Assembly: GCA_903840435.1 (NCBI GenBank)
Contig: CAIMFV010000027.1
Span: forward strand, 1-64,000
DNA: 64,000 nucleotides
Direction: 5' to 3'
Source: an uncultured Caulobacterales bacterium
GTDB taxonomy: Bacteria > Pseudomonadota > Alphaproteobacteria > Caulobacterales > Caulobacteraceae
The position numbers were made by a program, and so were the translations under genes. Shown here one piece after another: positions 43,430 to 52,270 of the stretch (position 1 is its first letter; each line of letters starts with the position of its first letter). The notes beneath the pieces were generated by a model that made no database searches, was not told the origin of the DNA, and worked only from the letters and a program-made list of their open reading frames with translations.

Positions 43430-45262
43430 ATGAAAAAGCACCTCATCATGGGCGCCGCGCTGGCCGTCCTTGCTGCCGCTTCCGCCGCGTCTGCGGGCGA
43501 TACCGTGATTGACGCCTCGGGCGATGTGAACAACGTTCAAAACAGTGTCGGCCACGAATATTCCAACGTGACCAACAACATTACCGACATCAATGGCAAG
43601 GTCACCCAGACCTCTGCCGCCATCGGCAACTCCTTCACGGTCTCGGGCACCGGCTCTGACGGCGGGATTGACCCGAACTCAGTTGCTGGCGTCATCACCA
43701 ACACCCAAGAAACCACCAAAGGCATTGGCGCCAATATCGGCACGGCCAGCACCCCCGTCACCATCGACACTGTGACCGGCGATGTAACGCAAACCGCCGC
43801 CGCCATTGGCAACTCAGCGACGATCACGGTCGGCAAGGCTGGGACGGTCGACAATTATCAAGGCACGAACAACCAAGACCCTGCGGCCCTTGTGAATTCG
43901 AACATCGGTTCGCTTGACCACAGCGTCTTTGGCAATGTGAGTGTTACGGCTGCCGCGATTGGTAACAGCTTGTCTGTCACCGCTCCAGATTCGACCGGCA
44001 TCATCAGCACCATCAATAACAATAACGCTGGCCCAGACGGCTCTGGACAGGTGAACTCTGCACCGATCAACGCGACTGTGGAATCGACCATTACCTCGGT
44101 TCAAGGTTCGGTCAGCGAAACAGCAGCAGCGATCGGTAACTCATTCTCTTCTCGCGCTGGCAGCCTTGGCAACGCCACGAGCGTCCAGACCAACACAGGT
44201 CCGATTTCCGCCAATGTCGATAAGGATGTCGGTGAAATTAATTGGTTGGGCGCTACGGGTCAAACCGTCACCCAGACCGCGGCGGCCATCGGCAACTCCA
44301 CGAGCTTCTTCGGCAATACCACCACGACTGGCGGCTTCGACAACACCCAAACCAATTCTGGTGATATTACAGCGTCGGTGACCTCGAACGTCGGTCAAGC
44401 TTCGGAGTCTGTCACAGCCAAGGTCACGCAAACGGCTGCCTCAATCGGTAACTCCTTCTCAGCCTCGAACACCGGTTCTGACGGCGGCACAGACCTTCAA
44501 TCGGTCGCCAATGTCATGACAAACGTGCAGTCGAACTCGGGCGCCATCAACGCAGACGTTGGCACCTGGTCAGCACCTAAAACGGTGACCGAAGTGACAG
44601 GAGATGTCTCGGTGACTGCCGCTGCGATCGGCAACTCCGCGACGGACAATTTCGGCCAAGTCTCCAACGTCAACAATAGCCAAACCAATACGGGTGAACT
44701 CAACTCGTTGGTGAATGAAAACATCAATTATGTCACAGGCTCGGTGACTGCAACTTCGGCAACCATCGGCAACAGCCTATCTGTTACGGGTGCGAACGGC
44801 GCCGGAAACTTCAGCAATGTGACGGGTGGCGGGGCGACCCCTGGCCAGTTGAATACTGCCAAGCTCACCTCAGACGTGAACACCAACCTGCACGATGTGA
44901 CGGGATCGGTGAGCGAAACTGCGGCCACTATCGGCAACTCCGCCTCAGTGACGTCTGAAAATATGGGCACCTTCTCTAACAAGCAAACGAATACCGGCGA
45001 TCTGACGTCTACCGTCAATAGCTATGTTTACAATGTCAACACCGATGCCCAGGCGAGCGTGACGGCTACGTTCACCTCGGCCACCATCGGCAACAGCTTG
45101 AGCTTTACCGGCACCAATGGCGGCGCCGGCGCCCTGGCGAACTCGCAGTACAACAGCGGCTGGTTGACGGCCAATGTGACGAGCAACGTGAGTCAGGTGA
45201 ACGGGGCGGTCACTGCGACCGCCGCCGCCATCGGCAACAGCTACAGCGTCACTGTGAAGTAA
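43430..45262 (+). CDS. Large secreted repeat adhesin of hfa locus 2
   Basis: A 610-residue exported protein: signal peptide about 1-22 (AAASAASAG site), no Cys, very rich in Ser, Thr, Asn, Gly and Ala. It contains 11 repeats ending in TAAAIGNS or close variants, with the Ile at residues 65, 126, 177, 235, 287, 339, 400, 446, 501, 553 and 601 (spacing 46-61). Linkers carry QTNTG or NNSQTNTG and a V..V.G.V strand. Repeats 6-10 mirror repeats 1-5, implying duplication of a five-repeat block of about 270 residues. The fold is probably a curlin-like beta-solenoid. It heads a locus with hfaA- and hfaB-like genes, so it is most likely exported by that HfaB and used in attachment. The ATG at 43430 follows GGAGAG; the frame back to 43340 lacks a signal peptide. 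Confidence 0.8.
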   Translation: MKKHLIMGAALAVLAAASAASAGDTVIDASGDVNNVQNSVGHEYSNVTNNITDINGKVTQTSAAIGNSFTVSGTGSDGGIDPNSVAGVITNTQETTKGIGANIGTASTPVTIDTVTGDVTQTAAAIGNSATITVGKAGTVDNYQGTNNQDPAALVNSNIGSLDHSVFGNVSVTAAAIGNSLSVTAPDSTGIISTINNNNAGPDGSGQVNSAPINATVESTITSVQGSVSETAAAIGNSFSSRAGSLGNATSVQTNTGPISANVDKDVGEINWLGATGQTVTQTAAAIGNSTSFFGNTTTTGGFDNTQTNSGDITASVTSNVGQASESVTAKVTQTAASIGNSFSASNTGSDGGTDLQSVANVMTNVQSNSGAINADVGTWSAPKTVTEVTGDVSVTAAAIGNSATDNFGQVSNVNNSQTNTGELNSLVNENINYVTGSVTATSATIGNSLSVTGANGAGNFSNVTGGGATPGQLNTAKLTSDVNTNLHDVTGSVSETAATIGNSASVTSENMGTFSNKQTNTGDLTSTVNSYVYNVNTDAQASVTATFTSATIGNSLSFTGTNGGAGALANSQYNSGWLTANVTSNVSQVNGAVTATAAAIGNSYSVTVK

Positions 45263-45279
45263 GACAAACCCAAGACCTG

Positions 45280-45315
45280 GGAGGGCTGGCTTTTGTCAGC
45301 CCTCCTATTTCTTTT
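45280..45315 (+). terminator. Intrinsic terminator/attenuator between adhesin and hfaA of locus 2
   Basis: Arms GGAGGGCTG (45280-45288) and CAGCCCTCC (45297-45305) form a perfect 9-bp stem with an 8-base loop, followed by TATTTCTTTTT. It lies 17 nt after the adhesin stop and 22 nt before the hfaA start region. It probably ends most adhesin transcripts and lets a minority read through into hfaA-hfaB. Confidence 0.8.
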
Positions 45316-45336
45316 TCTCGAAAAAGGATCATTCCC

Positions 45337-45744
45337 ATGACCGCTCGCATTGTTCAGCTCAGCTCTTTAGGCCTCGCACTCGCGCTTGTCGGCGGAGCAG
45401 CGGCGGTCGCGCAAACCACCACCTCCGCCCCGTCCTGGACAACTGGCGGATATAATGGCGCCTCCAGCGTCACCAGCAGCCCGTACCAGCCGCAAACCCA
45501 GACCCTGGGATCGGCTGGCGATATCATCGCCCTGAACGGCAACATGCACATGGCCTCCTCAGTCGTCCAAGCCAATGGCTTTTCCGGCGGCGGTGCAGGC
45601 AATGCCAGCACCGGGGCTGGCGGCAACACCGCTTCAGCTATCGGCAACATGATCAACGTTCAAGTAACCGGTTCAGGCGATACTATCGTCATCAACGCGA
45701 ACCAGAACAATTCGGCTGGCGTCAGCGCGAACGTCTCGCGCTAA
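45337..45744 (+). CDS. hfaA: HfaA-like protein (locus 2)
   Basis: A 135-residue exported protein with a signal peptide (about 1-25, AAVAQT site). The C-terminal 45 residues carry one repeat of the locus family: NTASAIGNMINVQVTGSGDT, then IVINANQNNSAGVSANV. This matches both HfaA of locus 1 and the adhesin repeats. In Caulobacter HfaA is a small anchor protein exported through HfaB. It follows the adhesin terminator and precedes hfaB by 28 nt. AAAAAGGATC upstream of the ATG is a plausible ribosome-binding site. Confidence 0.78.
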   Translation: MTARIVQLSSLGLALALVGGAAAVAQTTTSAPSWTTGGYNGASSVTSSPYQPQTQTLGSAGDIIALNGNMHMASSVVQANGFSGGGAGNASTGAGGNTASAIGNMINVQVTGSGDTIVINANQNNSAGVSANVSR

Positions 45745-45772
45745 GCCCCGCAGCAGCTCTCAGGAGACATCC

Positions 45773-46678
45773 ATGTCACAGTTTGGAAAGCGCGCGGCCC
45801 GCCTCGCCAAGGCCATCAGCCTCGCAGCCCTTTGCGGCGCAGCCCTTGCCGGGTGCGCCTCGACCTCGGCCAACCCCCATACAGGCCTCTATGCCAAGCC
45901 GATCGGTAATGCGCCAGCCACCCGTGACGATACGCCCTATTCAAGCTCGCTCACCTGCTTGGCCAACTATGCGAGGTCCTACAACCTCGTCGCCCCTCGC
46001 ATCGCCGTTGGCCGCATCGTCGACATGACCGGCGCAGCCAACCAGGTCACGGGCTCGCAACTGTCGCAAGGCGCGTCCATGTTTGCCATGACCGCGCTCG
46101 GCAAGGCTGGTGCAAGGCTGGTTGAGCGCTATGACACCACGGTTCCGGAAATCGAGCTGAAATACGCTCAATCCAAGCTCATCTCCGATACGCCAGAACG
46201 GGCCGGCCACGACCCGAACAATTTCCGCCGCATCTATATCGGCGAGATCGCCGGTTCTGAATACTATATTGTCGGCGGCATCACCGAGTTGAACAGCAAC
46301 ATTATGTCGACCGGCTTTAGCCACCAGGTCGGCGGCGCCAATGCCCAGGCGGCTTCAGCCTCCTTGCTTGGCCAGACCTATGTGATGAACATCGCCATGG
46401 ATATCCGCTTGGTCAACTCAAAGACCCAAGAAGTGATCGACATGGTCTCCTACCAAAAGCAGGTCGTCGGTCGTCAGATTGGCGCGCAAGCCTTTGACTT
46501 CTTCCACGGCACGGTGCTGAACCTTTCCGCAGGCGGCGCGGCGATGGAACCCGCTCACCTGGCGGTGCGCACCCTTGTCGAACGGGCCATGTTTGAGTTC
46601 ATGTCGAAGTTTTACGGCCTCGGCAATCAAGGCTTTTGCCTGACCCCTGACCGCGATGTCCTGGCTCAGAACTACTAA
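45773..46678 (+). CDS. hfaB: HfaB, CsgG-family outer-membrane lipoprotein (locus 2)
   Basis: A 301-residue lipoprotein, lipobox LAGC with Cys28. Along its whole length it aligns with HfaB of locus 1: shared DDTPYSSSL, IAVGRIVDMTG, QGASMFAMTALGKAG, LVERYDTTVPEIELKYA, YYIVGGITELN, and SYQKQVVGRQIG. It lacks the C-terminal extension of the locus 1 protein. It should form the outer-membrane export channel for the HfaA and adhesin proteins encoded just upstream. The ATG follows AGGAGACATCC. A strong terminator follows. Confidence 0.92.
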   Translation: MSQFGKRAARLAKAISLAALCGAALAGCASTSANPHTGLYAKPIGNAPATRDDTPYSSSLTCLANYARSYNLVAPRIAVGRIVDMTGAANQVTGSQLSQGASMFAMTALGKAGARLVERYDTTVPEIELKYAQSKLISDTPERAGHDPNNFRRIYIGEIAGSEYYIVGGITELNSNIMSTGFSHQVGGANAQAASASLLGQTYVMNIAMDIRLVNSKTQEVIDMVSYQKQVVGRQIGAQAFDFFHGTVLNLSAGGAAMEPAHLAVRTLVERAMFEFMSKFYGLGNQGFCLTPDRDVLAQNY

Positions 46679-46701
46679 ACACCCTATTTAGGCCTTTAGA
46701 T

Positions 46702-46732
46702 CAGCGCCCAGCCCAGGCTGGGCGCTGTTTTT
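46702..46732 (+). terminator. Strong intrinsic terminator after hfaB of locus 2
   Basis: A perfect 12-bp stem CAGCGCCCAGCC (46702-46713) / GGCTGGGCGCTG (46716-46727) with a minimal CA at the tip, followed by TTTTTA. It ends the second hfa locus. Confidence 0.93.
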
Positions 46733-46821
46733 ATGCGCGTTTCACGGATGTGACTGGCGCCACGGGCCGGGCGCCCATAGTCTGCCCTCTGAAATTTTCA
46801 GTTTCGCCTGAAAGGGCCAGA

Positions 46822-48936
46822 ATGCAGCTGAAAGCCTTTTTTCTTGCACTTGGCATTGGCTGTGCAGTCCTTGGCGGGATCAGCGCGGCACAAAGCCCAT
46901 TTCAGCCGCCTCGGGACGGGGCCACTGACCCTTTTGCCTATCTTGAAGATATCCACAGCGAACGGGCGCTCGCCTGGGTCGCCCACCAAAATGCGCGCAC
47001 CGAGGCCCGGCTCGAAAAAGACCCGCGCTTTGAGCCGCTGCGCGCCGCGGCCTTGGCCATTTTGACCTCAAAAGACCGGCTCGCCATGCCCCACTATCTG
47101 GGCCGCAAACTTCAGTCTTTTTGGCAGGATCAATCCCATATCAAGGGCATTTGGCGGGTCACAACGCCGACAAACTTTGCCACCGCCACTCCCCATTGGC
47201 GCCCACTTATCGATTTTGATCGCCTGTCAAAAGTCGAGGGGAAAAACTGGATTTTCAAGGGCGCGACCTGTTTAGCGCCCGATGACCGGTTGTGCTTGGT
47301 CGAGATGTCGGACGGCGGGGGCGATGCTGTCGAGTTGCGAGAGTTTGACACCCGCAAACGGGCCTTCGTCCCAGGCGGCTTTCGCCTGCCAAGCGGCAAA
47401 CAGTCGGTGGCTTGGCTCGACCAGAACACGCTGCTTGTGGCGCGCGATTTTGGCCAAGGCACACTGACCCGCTCCGGCTACGCCATGACGGTTCGGAAAC
47501 TGTCGCGCGGAGCAAGTCTTACCCAAGCCAAGGAGGTCTTCCGAGGCGAGCCCACCGATGTTCAAGTGTCTGCGCGGGTTCTGCGCGACGGTCGGGGGCG
47601 CGTGCTGGATGTTTTGATCGACCGAGGGGTGGCGTTCTTCTCCAGCCAATGGCTGCAGCTTCAACAAGACGGCTCGGCTCAGCCTCTTGATTTACCTCAT
47701 AAAATATCGGTCCATGGTCAAATCGGATCGGAACTGATCATCGGCCTCAATGAAGGCTGGACCCGAAAGCCTGCCCTCAGCGCTTTTGCTGCAGGGGATT
47801 TGATTGCCTATAAGTGGCGAACCGGGGCGGCCACGCTTATCGCCCGGCCGGGCCCAAGCCAAACCTTTGACGATGTGGCGGTCACCAAATCGAGCGTGCT
47901 GGTCAAATACCTCGACAATGTGAATGGCGCGCTCGCCATCTATCACAAGCACGGGCATGGCTGGTCGTCGAAAGCGGTACCTTTGCCAAAGGGTCTGGCG
48001 GTGCAAATCCGCGCTGCGAGCGACGCGTCAGACCTCGCCTATGTGTCAACAGAAGGGTTTTTAGACCCAACCACCCTATTGACCTTAGAGACCACGTCTG
48101 GACGGCTCGCGCGTTTGAGAGCCTTGAAACCGCTGTTCAACAGCGCTCGCGATACGGTTGAGCAACACTTTGCCACCTCCGCCGACGGAACGAAAATTCC
48201 CTATTTCCTCGTTCGACCTAAAAACGCGCCCAATGACGGTACGACGCCCGTACAAATGTTTGGCTATGGCGGCTTTTTGATTTCAGAAACGCCGAGCTAC
48301 CGACCCGAACTTGGCAAGCTGTGGCTTGAACGCGGCGGTGCCTATGTGCTGGCCAATATTCGCGGTGGCGGCGAATTTGGGCCCGGCTGGCATGATGCGG
48401 CGCTGCGCGAACACCGCCAGCGCGCCTTTGACGATTTCGCCGCCGTCGCCCAGGATCTGATCGCCAGCAAGCTGACTTCAGCACGACACTTGGCCATCTA
48501 TGGCCGCTCAAATGGCGGTGTCTTGACCAGCGTCTCGATGACGCAGCACCCAGAGCTGTTCAATGGCGTTGTCATCGAGAGCCCCTTGATCGACATGTTG
48601 CGTTATAGCCATTTGTCGGCAGGCGCATCGTGGGTTGCAGAATATGGCGACCCGGACCAGCCGGAAGATCGGGCCTTTATTAGCGCCTATTCCGCCTATA
48701 CGCGGCTTGATGGCGCGACGACCTATCCCGAACCCTATATAACCACCAACACCGAGGATGATCGGGTTCACCCAGGACATGCGCGCAAATTCGCCGCTGC
48801 ACTGGAAGCGCTTGGCAAGCCTTACCTCTATTATGAAAATACGTTCGGCGGCCACGCGAATGACGCCGATCCGGAATTGAACGCACGACGATGGGCGCGT
48901 CATTACGTCTATCTCACTGAAAAATTGATGGATTAG
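46822..48936 (+). CDS. Prolyl oligopeptidase (S9A), exported
   Basis: About 704 residues from ATG 46822, which begins a signal peptide (MQLKAFFLALGIGCAVLGG, SAAQS site); the frame upstream to 46750 is not signal-like. The N-terminal segment DPFAYLEDIHSERALAWV is the classic S9A opening, followed by a seven-bladed propeller. The catalytic domain has Ser563 in GRSNGGVL, Asp in TNTEDDRVHPGHARK and His in FGGHAND. It cleaves short peptides after proline. The product is likely periplasmic. It leads a group of rightward genes. Confidence 0.93.
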   Translation: MQLKAFFLALGIGCAVLGGISAAQSPFQPPRDGATDPFAYLEDIHSERALAWVAHQNARTEARLEKDPRFEPLRAAALAILTSKDRLAMPHYLGRKLQSFWQDQSHIKGIWRVTTPTNFATATPHWRPLIDFDRLSKVEGKNWIFKGATCLAPDDRLCLVEMSDGGGDAVELREFDTRKRAFVPGGFRLPSGKQSVAWLDQNTLLVARDFGQGTLTRSGYAMTVRKLSRGASLTQAKEVFRGEPTDVQVSARVLRDGRGRVLDVLIDRGVAFFSSQWLQLQQDGSAQPLDLPHKISVHGQIGSELIIGLNEGWTRKPALSAFAAGDLIAYKWRTGAATLIARPGPSQTFDDVAVTKSSVLVKYLDNVNGALAIYHKHGHGWSSKAVPLPKGLAVQIRAASDASDLAYVSTEGFLDPTTLLTLETTSGRLARLRALKPLFNSARDTVEQHFATSADGTKIPYFLVRPKNAPNDGTTPVQMFGYGGFLISETPSYRPELGKLWLERGGAYVLANIRGGGEFGPGWHDAALREHRQRAFDDFAAVAQDLIASKLTSARHLAIYGRSNGGVLTSVSMTQHPELFNGVVIESPLIDMLRYSHLSAGASWVAEYGDPDQPEDRAFISAYSAYTRLDGATTYPEPYITTNTEDDRVHPGHARKFAAALEALGKPYLYYENTFGGHANDADPELNARRWARHYVYLTEKLMD

Positions 48937-48945
48937 GCGGAAGTT

Positions 48946-49593
48946 ATGACTCTTTTTTCGTCAGGCGGCGGCCATTCCCTCCGGTGGGGGGCGGCCCTGA
49001 TCGCGCTGAGCGCCTGGGCGGGAACCTTCCTGCACCTACAACTGATGATCGACCGCACCCATGGGGATGTGATGGCGGCGATCTGGCATCAAGCTGACTT
49101 TTTTAGTGAAACCACCAATCTCTATGCGGCGATTGTATTTTCACTTGCGGCCCTGCGCGTCATTCACATTGTCGACCGACGATTGCTCGGCGGGATTGCG
49201 CTGGCGGAATTTCTGGTCATGTCGCTCTACTGGACCTTGCTTTATGCCCGCAGTCCGCCGCCGCCCGAAGGCGTCCTTTCCAACCTCATGGTTCACCTCA
49301 TCACGCCTTTGAGCGTCTGCATCTACATTGTCGCCGCCGCGCGACCGGGCCGCACCCTATGGACCGATCCGTTTAGCTGGGCGATTTATCCGCTTTGCTA
49401 CTTGATCTATGCCGAGGTGCGCGGCGCGCTCGACGGTCACTATCCGTATTATTTCATCGATGCAGGCAAGCTTGGCATTGCTGGCGTTGTGGCCGTGACC
49501 CTTGCTATCAGCATAGGCTTTTTGGCCGCAGGTCTTGCTGTGACGGCTTTTGACCGGCGCGGTCGGTCGCGGGCCTCGGCTCTGGCGCGATAA
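48946..49593 (+). CDS. Pr6Pr family membrane protein
   Basis: A 215-residue protein with six transmembrane helices. FFSETTNLYAAIVFSLAALRV, LLYARSPPPPEG, MVHLITPLSVCIYIVAA and the paired Tyr/Arg residues YLIYAEVRGALDGHYPYYFID (split at residues about 160-181) match the Pr6Pr/FAR-17a-like family of unknown function. It starts 9 nt after the prolyl oligopeptidase stop, so it shares that transcript. Confidence 0.85.
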   Translation: MTLFSSGGGHSLRWGAALIALSAWAGTFLHLQLMIDRTHGDVMAAIWHQADFFSETTNLYAAIVFSLAALRVIHIVDRRLLGGIALAEFLVMSLYWTLLYARSPPPPEGVLSNLMVHLITPLSVCIYIVAAARPGRTLWTDPFSWAIYPLCYLIYAEVRGALDGHYPYYFIDAGKLGIAGVVAVTLAISIGFLAAGLAVTAFDRRGRSRASALAR

Positions 49594-49644
49594 GCGTCTC
49601 ACCTCTTGCATCTGGCCAGATTTGGCGCCACCTCCCACAAGGTC

Positions 49645-50331
49645 ATGACCGAACCCGCCCCCCTCCCGATCCGGGCCATTGTCGCGCCCGTCACGCCCTT
49701 GCAGCAGAATTGCACCTTGGTTTGGTGCGTCGCCACGCGCAAAGCCGCTATCATCGATCCCGGCGGCGACCTTGACCGTGTGCTGAAGCCCGTCCTCGAC
49801 CATGGTCTGACAGTGGAAAAGATCTGGATCACCCACGGCCATATGGACCATGCAGGCGGCACGGCAGAATTAAAGCGTCGCACCGGCGCGATGATTGAGG
49901 GGCCGCACCCCGATGACCAGTTTCTGATCGACCAAATTGAAGCCGATGGCCGCAAATACGGGGTGGCTGGCGCCGAAAGCTTTACCCCTGATCGTTGGCT
50001 GCATAATGGCGACGAGGTGACGCTAGGCGAAACGCGTTTCGTGGTTCGCCATTGCCCCGGTCACACCCCTGGCCATGTGGTGTTCGTCCATCCTGAGGCC
50101 AATTTCGCCCAGGTGGGTGATGTGCTGTTTCAAGGCTCCATCGGCCGCACCGATTTTCCGCGTGGCAACCACGCAGACCTGATCGCCTCCATTACCGAGC
50201 GGTTATGGCCCTTTGGCGACGATATCGCCTTTGTCCCCGGTCACGGGCCCATGTCGACCTTTGGTCGCGAGCGCAAGACCAATCCTTTCGTAGCTGACGT
50301 GGTGCTTGGTTCGGGAGCTTCGCCACAGTGA
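49645..50331 (+). CDS. MBL-fold hydrolase, glyoxalase II-like (YcbL type)
   Basis: A 228-residue metallo-beta-lactamase-fold enzyme. The metal motif is THGHMDHAGG (His64, His66, Asp68, His69). Further ligands are in CPGHTPGH, in FAQVGDVLFQGSIGRTD (the Asp) and in FVPGHGP. The form resembles YcbL/GloB-like thioesterases. The start ATG 49645 (MTEPAPLPIR) is preferred to the in-frame ATG at 49606. Its end overlaps the homocysteine methyltransferase gene by 4 nt. Confidence 0.9.
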   Translation: MTEPAPLPIRAIVAPVTPLQQNCTLVWCVATRKAAIIDPGGDLDRVLKPVLDHGLTVEKIWITHGHMDHAGGTAELKRRTGAMIEGPHPDDQFLIDQIEADGRKYGVAGAESFTPDRWLHNGDEVTLGETRFVVRHCPGHTPGHVVFVHPEANFAQVGDVLFQGSIGRTDFPRGNHADLIASITERLWPFGDDIAFVPGHGPMSTFGRERKTNPFVADVVLGSGASPQ

Positions 50332-51230
50332 GCGCGGTGCCACAGCTTCTCCTTTTGGATGGCGGGGCGGGTCGGGAATTGGCCCGCATGGGTGCGCCGT
50401 TTCGCCAGCCAGAATGGTCAGCCCTGGCGCTGCTCGAGGGTCCGGATTTTGTCCAGGACATGCACGCCCGCTTCATCGCCTCGGGCGCGGACATTGTTAC
50501 GACTAACAGCTATGCCGTCGTTCCGTTTCACCTCGGCGAAGACCGCTTTGCCGCGCGCGGCCTGGAGCTGGCGGCGCTGGCGGGTCGTTTGGCGCGACAG
50601 GCTGCAGCCAACGCCGCGCGACCGGTGGCGGTTGCGGGGTCCTTGCCGCCCATTGGCGGATCCTATCGCGCTGATCTTTTTGACGCTGCCAAGGCCCGCG
50701 AAGTTTTGAAGGTTCTGGTGCAGGGCTTGTCGCCCCATGTCGACCAATGGCAGGCAGAAACCTTAAGCCTGATTGCCGAGGCCGAGGTGGTGAGGTCGGT
50801 GCTGGGCGATGATCCCCGTCCGCTCTTCTTGTCCTTCACCTTGAAAGACGATCAGCCAGACCTTGCTCATCCTGCCCTGCGGGGCGGCGAGAGCGTCGCT
50901 GCAGCAACCCAGGCGGCGGTTCGCCTCGGCGCCACGGCGATCCTGTTCAATTGCAGCCGGCCTGAAGTGATGGAAGGCGCGGTTCAGGCCGCATCCGACA
51001 CTTTGAAAGACGTGAACGCACCCTTGGCCATTGGCGTTTATGCCAATGCCTTTCCGCCGCAATCGGAAGCGGCTGAGGCCAATGCGACGCTCTGCGACAT
51101 TCGCCAAGACTTGACGCCGCAGGGCTACCTTGCCTTCGCCAAATCCTGGCGGGCGCGGGGCGCGACCATCATCGGTGGGTGCTGCGGCATCGGTCCAGAA
51201 CACATCGCCGCCTTACGGGCAGCGCTTTAA
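50328..51230 (+). CDS. Homocysteine S-methyltransferase-family protein
   Basis: A 300-residue (beta/alpha)8 enzyme. LLLDGGAGRELARMG at the start, IVTTNSYAVVPFHLG, the zinc Cys in ILFNCSRPEVM and the Cys pair in GGCCGIGPEHIAAL are the family hallmarks. Members methylate homocysteine (from S-methylmethionine, betaine or similar) or demethylate related donors. The GTG start overlaps the MBL gene. It converges with the acyltransferase gene, 4 nt of overlap. Confidence 0.9.
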   Translation: MSAVPQLLLLDGGAGRELARMGAPFRQPEWSALALLEGPDFVQDMHARFIASGADIVTTNSYAVVPFHLGEDRFAARGLELAALAGRLARQAAANAARPVAVAGSLPPIGGSYRADLFDAAKAREVLKVLVQGLSPHVDQWQAETLSLIAEAEVVRSVLGDDPRPLFLSFTLKDDQPDLAHPALRGGESVAAATQAAVRLGATAILFNCSRPEVMEGAVQAASDTLKDVNAPLAIGVYANAFPPQSEAAEANATLCDIRQDLTPQGYLAFAKSWRARGATIIGGCCGIGPEHIAALRAAL

Positions 51231-52270
51231 GGCGATGCCGAGATGGCGAGGTCGCGCTGATCTGGACGCCCGAGGCTGACAAGCCCCGGCGCTTGCGCCT
51301 GCATAGCCTCAAAGTCCTGACGGGAAGTGAGCCCACGCCAGCCGCTCAAGATCAAAGACTGGGCTGTCGCTCCGCCGAGCGTGGTGCCGGGGCCGGTGAC
51401 GATGAAGATATCCGGCGCAAATTCCCGCGCGGCAACCCGGATGGCGTGGGTAAAATCATAAGGCTCAACCACCTGATGGCCGAGCGTATAGCCATAGAGG
51501 GCGTCGATATTGGTGGCGTGAGGACTCCAGATGACCCCTCGGCCGTCAATCAGCGGCAAGCCCGGTGACGTGAAGAGCGAGGCTGGCAATTCCGCCCTGC
51601 CCGCCTGCGCCACCGGCGCCTGCAAATCCGTGTGAAAGGCGGCGTGATTGGCGAGCCGCATCGGAAACCGGCCTTGAAGCGACTCGGCCCGCTGTTCAAA
51701 GGCCGCCAGACCCGGCGCATCGCCCGCCAAGACCAACATGCCGCCCAGATCGATAGAAAGGCGTAGCACGCAATTCGGCTGGGCGTCGATTTCCGCGACC
51801 CAGCCCAGAATTTCCGCCTTTCGGGCAGGGTTTGGTCGCCATGTCTCATCCATGACCGGGTAGATGATCTGCCCGCCGATCAGGTGATGCTGCATCAGCG
51901 TACCCATTCGATTGGCGAGGTGAAATCCGTTCTCCGGGCTCAAGGCGCCAGCACAGGCCAGGGCGGAATACCAGCCCATCGAATTACCCGTGACCGCCAC
52001 AACTTGGATGCGCGCTCTATCTATGGCCTGAAAATCCGCCAGCGAGGCAGCAAAGATCAGCGCTGAGGCATTGTCACCGCGCGTATGGCGGGCTGGCGCG
52101 AAGGTCGCTGCGCCGTCAAGTGCTTGCAGCGTCTCCTGGCCTGCGGTGCTGCGTTGGGCATCAAAGCGGTCAAACATCTCGCGACCTGTGCCATGGTGCG
52201 CGGCGAGATAGCCCAACTCGGTGCGGTTATAGACCCCGCGTCCTGGGCAAACGACGACTGCGGTCTTCAT
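51227..52270 (-). CDS. FabD-like acyltransferase
   Basis: A 347-residue protein of the ACP S-malonyltransferase fold. The nucleophile elbow is GNSMGW (Ser97, in place of the usual GHSLG) and the catalytic His sits in ANHAAFHTDL. The usual Arg region between them has drifted, so the acyl group may not be malonyl. No ketosynthase or ACP gene is nearby. It is translated from the same mRNA as the 2-oxoacid dehydrogenase E1 gene (4-nt overlap), an unusual pairing. Confidence 0.82.
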   Translation of the reverse strand: MKTAVVVCPGRGVYNRTELGYLAAHHGTGREMFDRFDAQRSTAGQETLQALDGAATFAPARHTRGDNASALIFAASLADFQAIDRARIQVVAVTGNSMGWYSALACAGALSPENGFHLANRMGTLMQHHLIGGQIIYPVMDETWRPNPARKAEILGWVAEIDAQPNCVLRLSIDLGGMLVLAGDAPGLAAFEQRAESLQGRFPMRLANHAAFHTDLQAPVAQAGRAELPASLFTSPGLPLIDGRGVIWSPHATNIDALYGYTLGHQVVEPYDFTHAIRVAAREFAPDIFIVTGPGTTLGGATAQSLILSGWRGLTSRQDFEAMQAQAPGLVSLGRPDQRDLAISASP

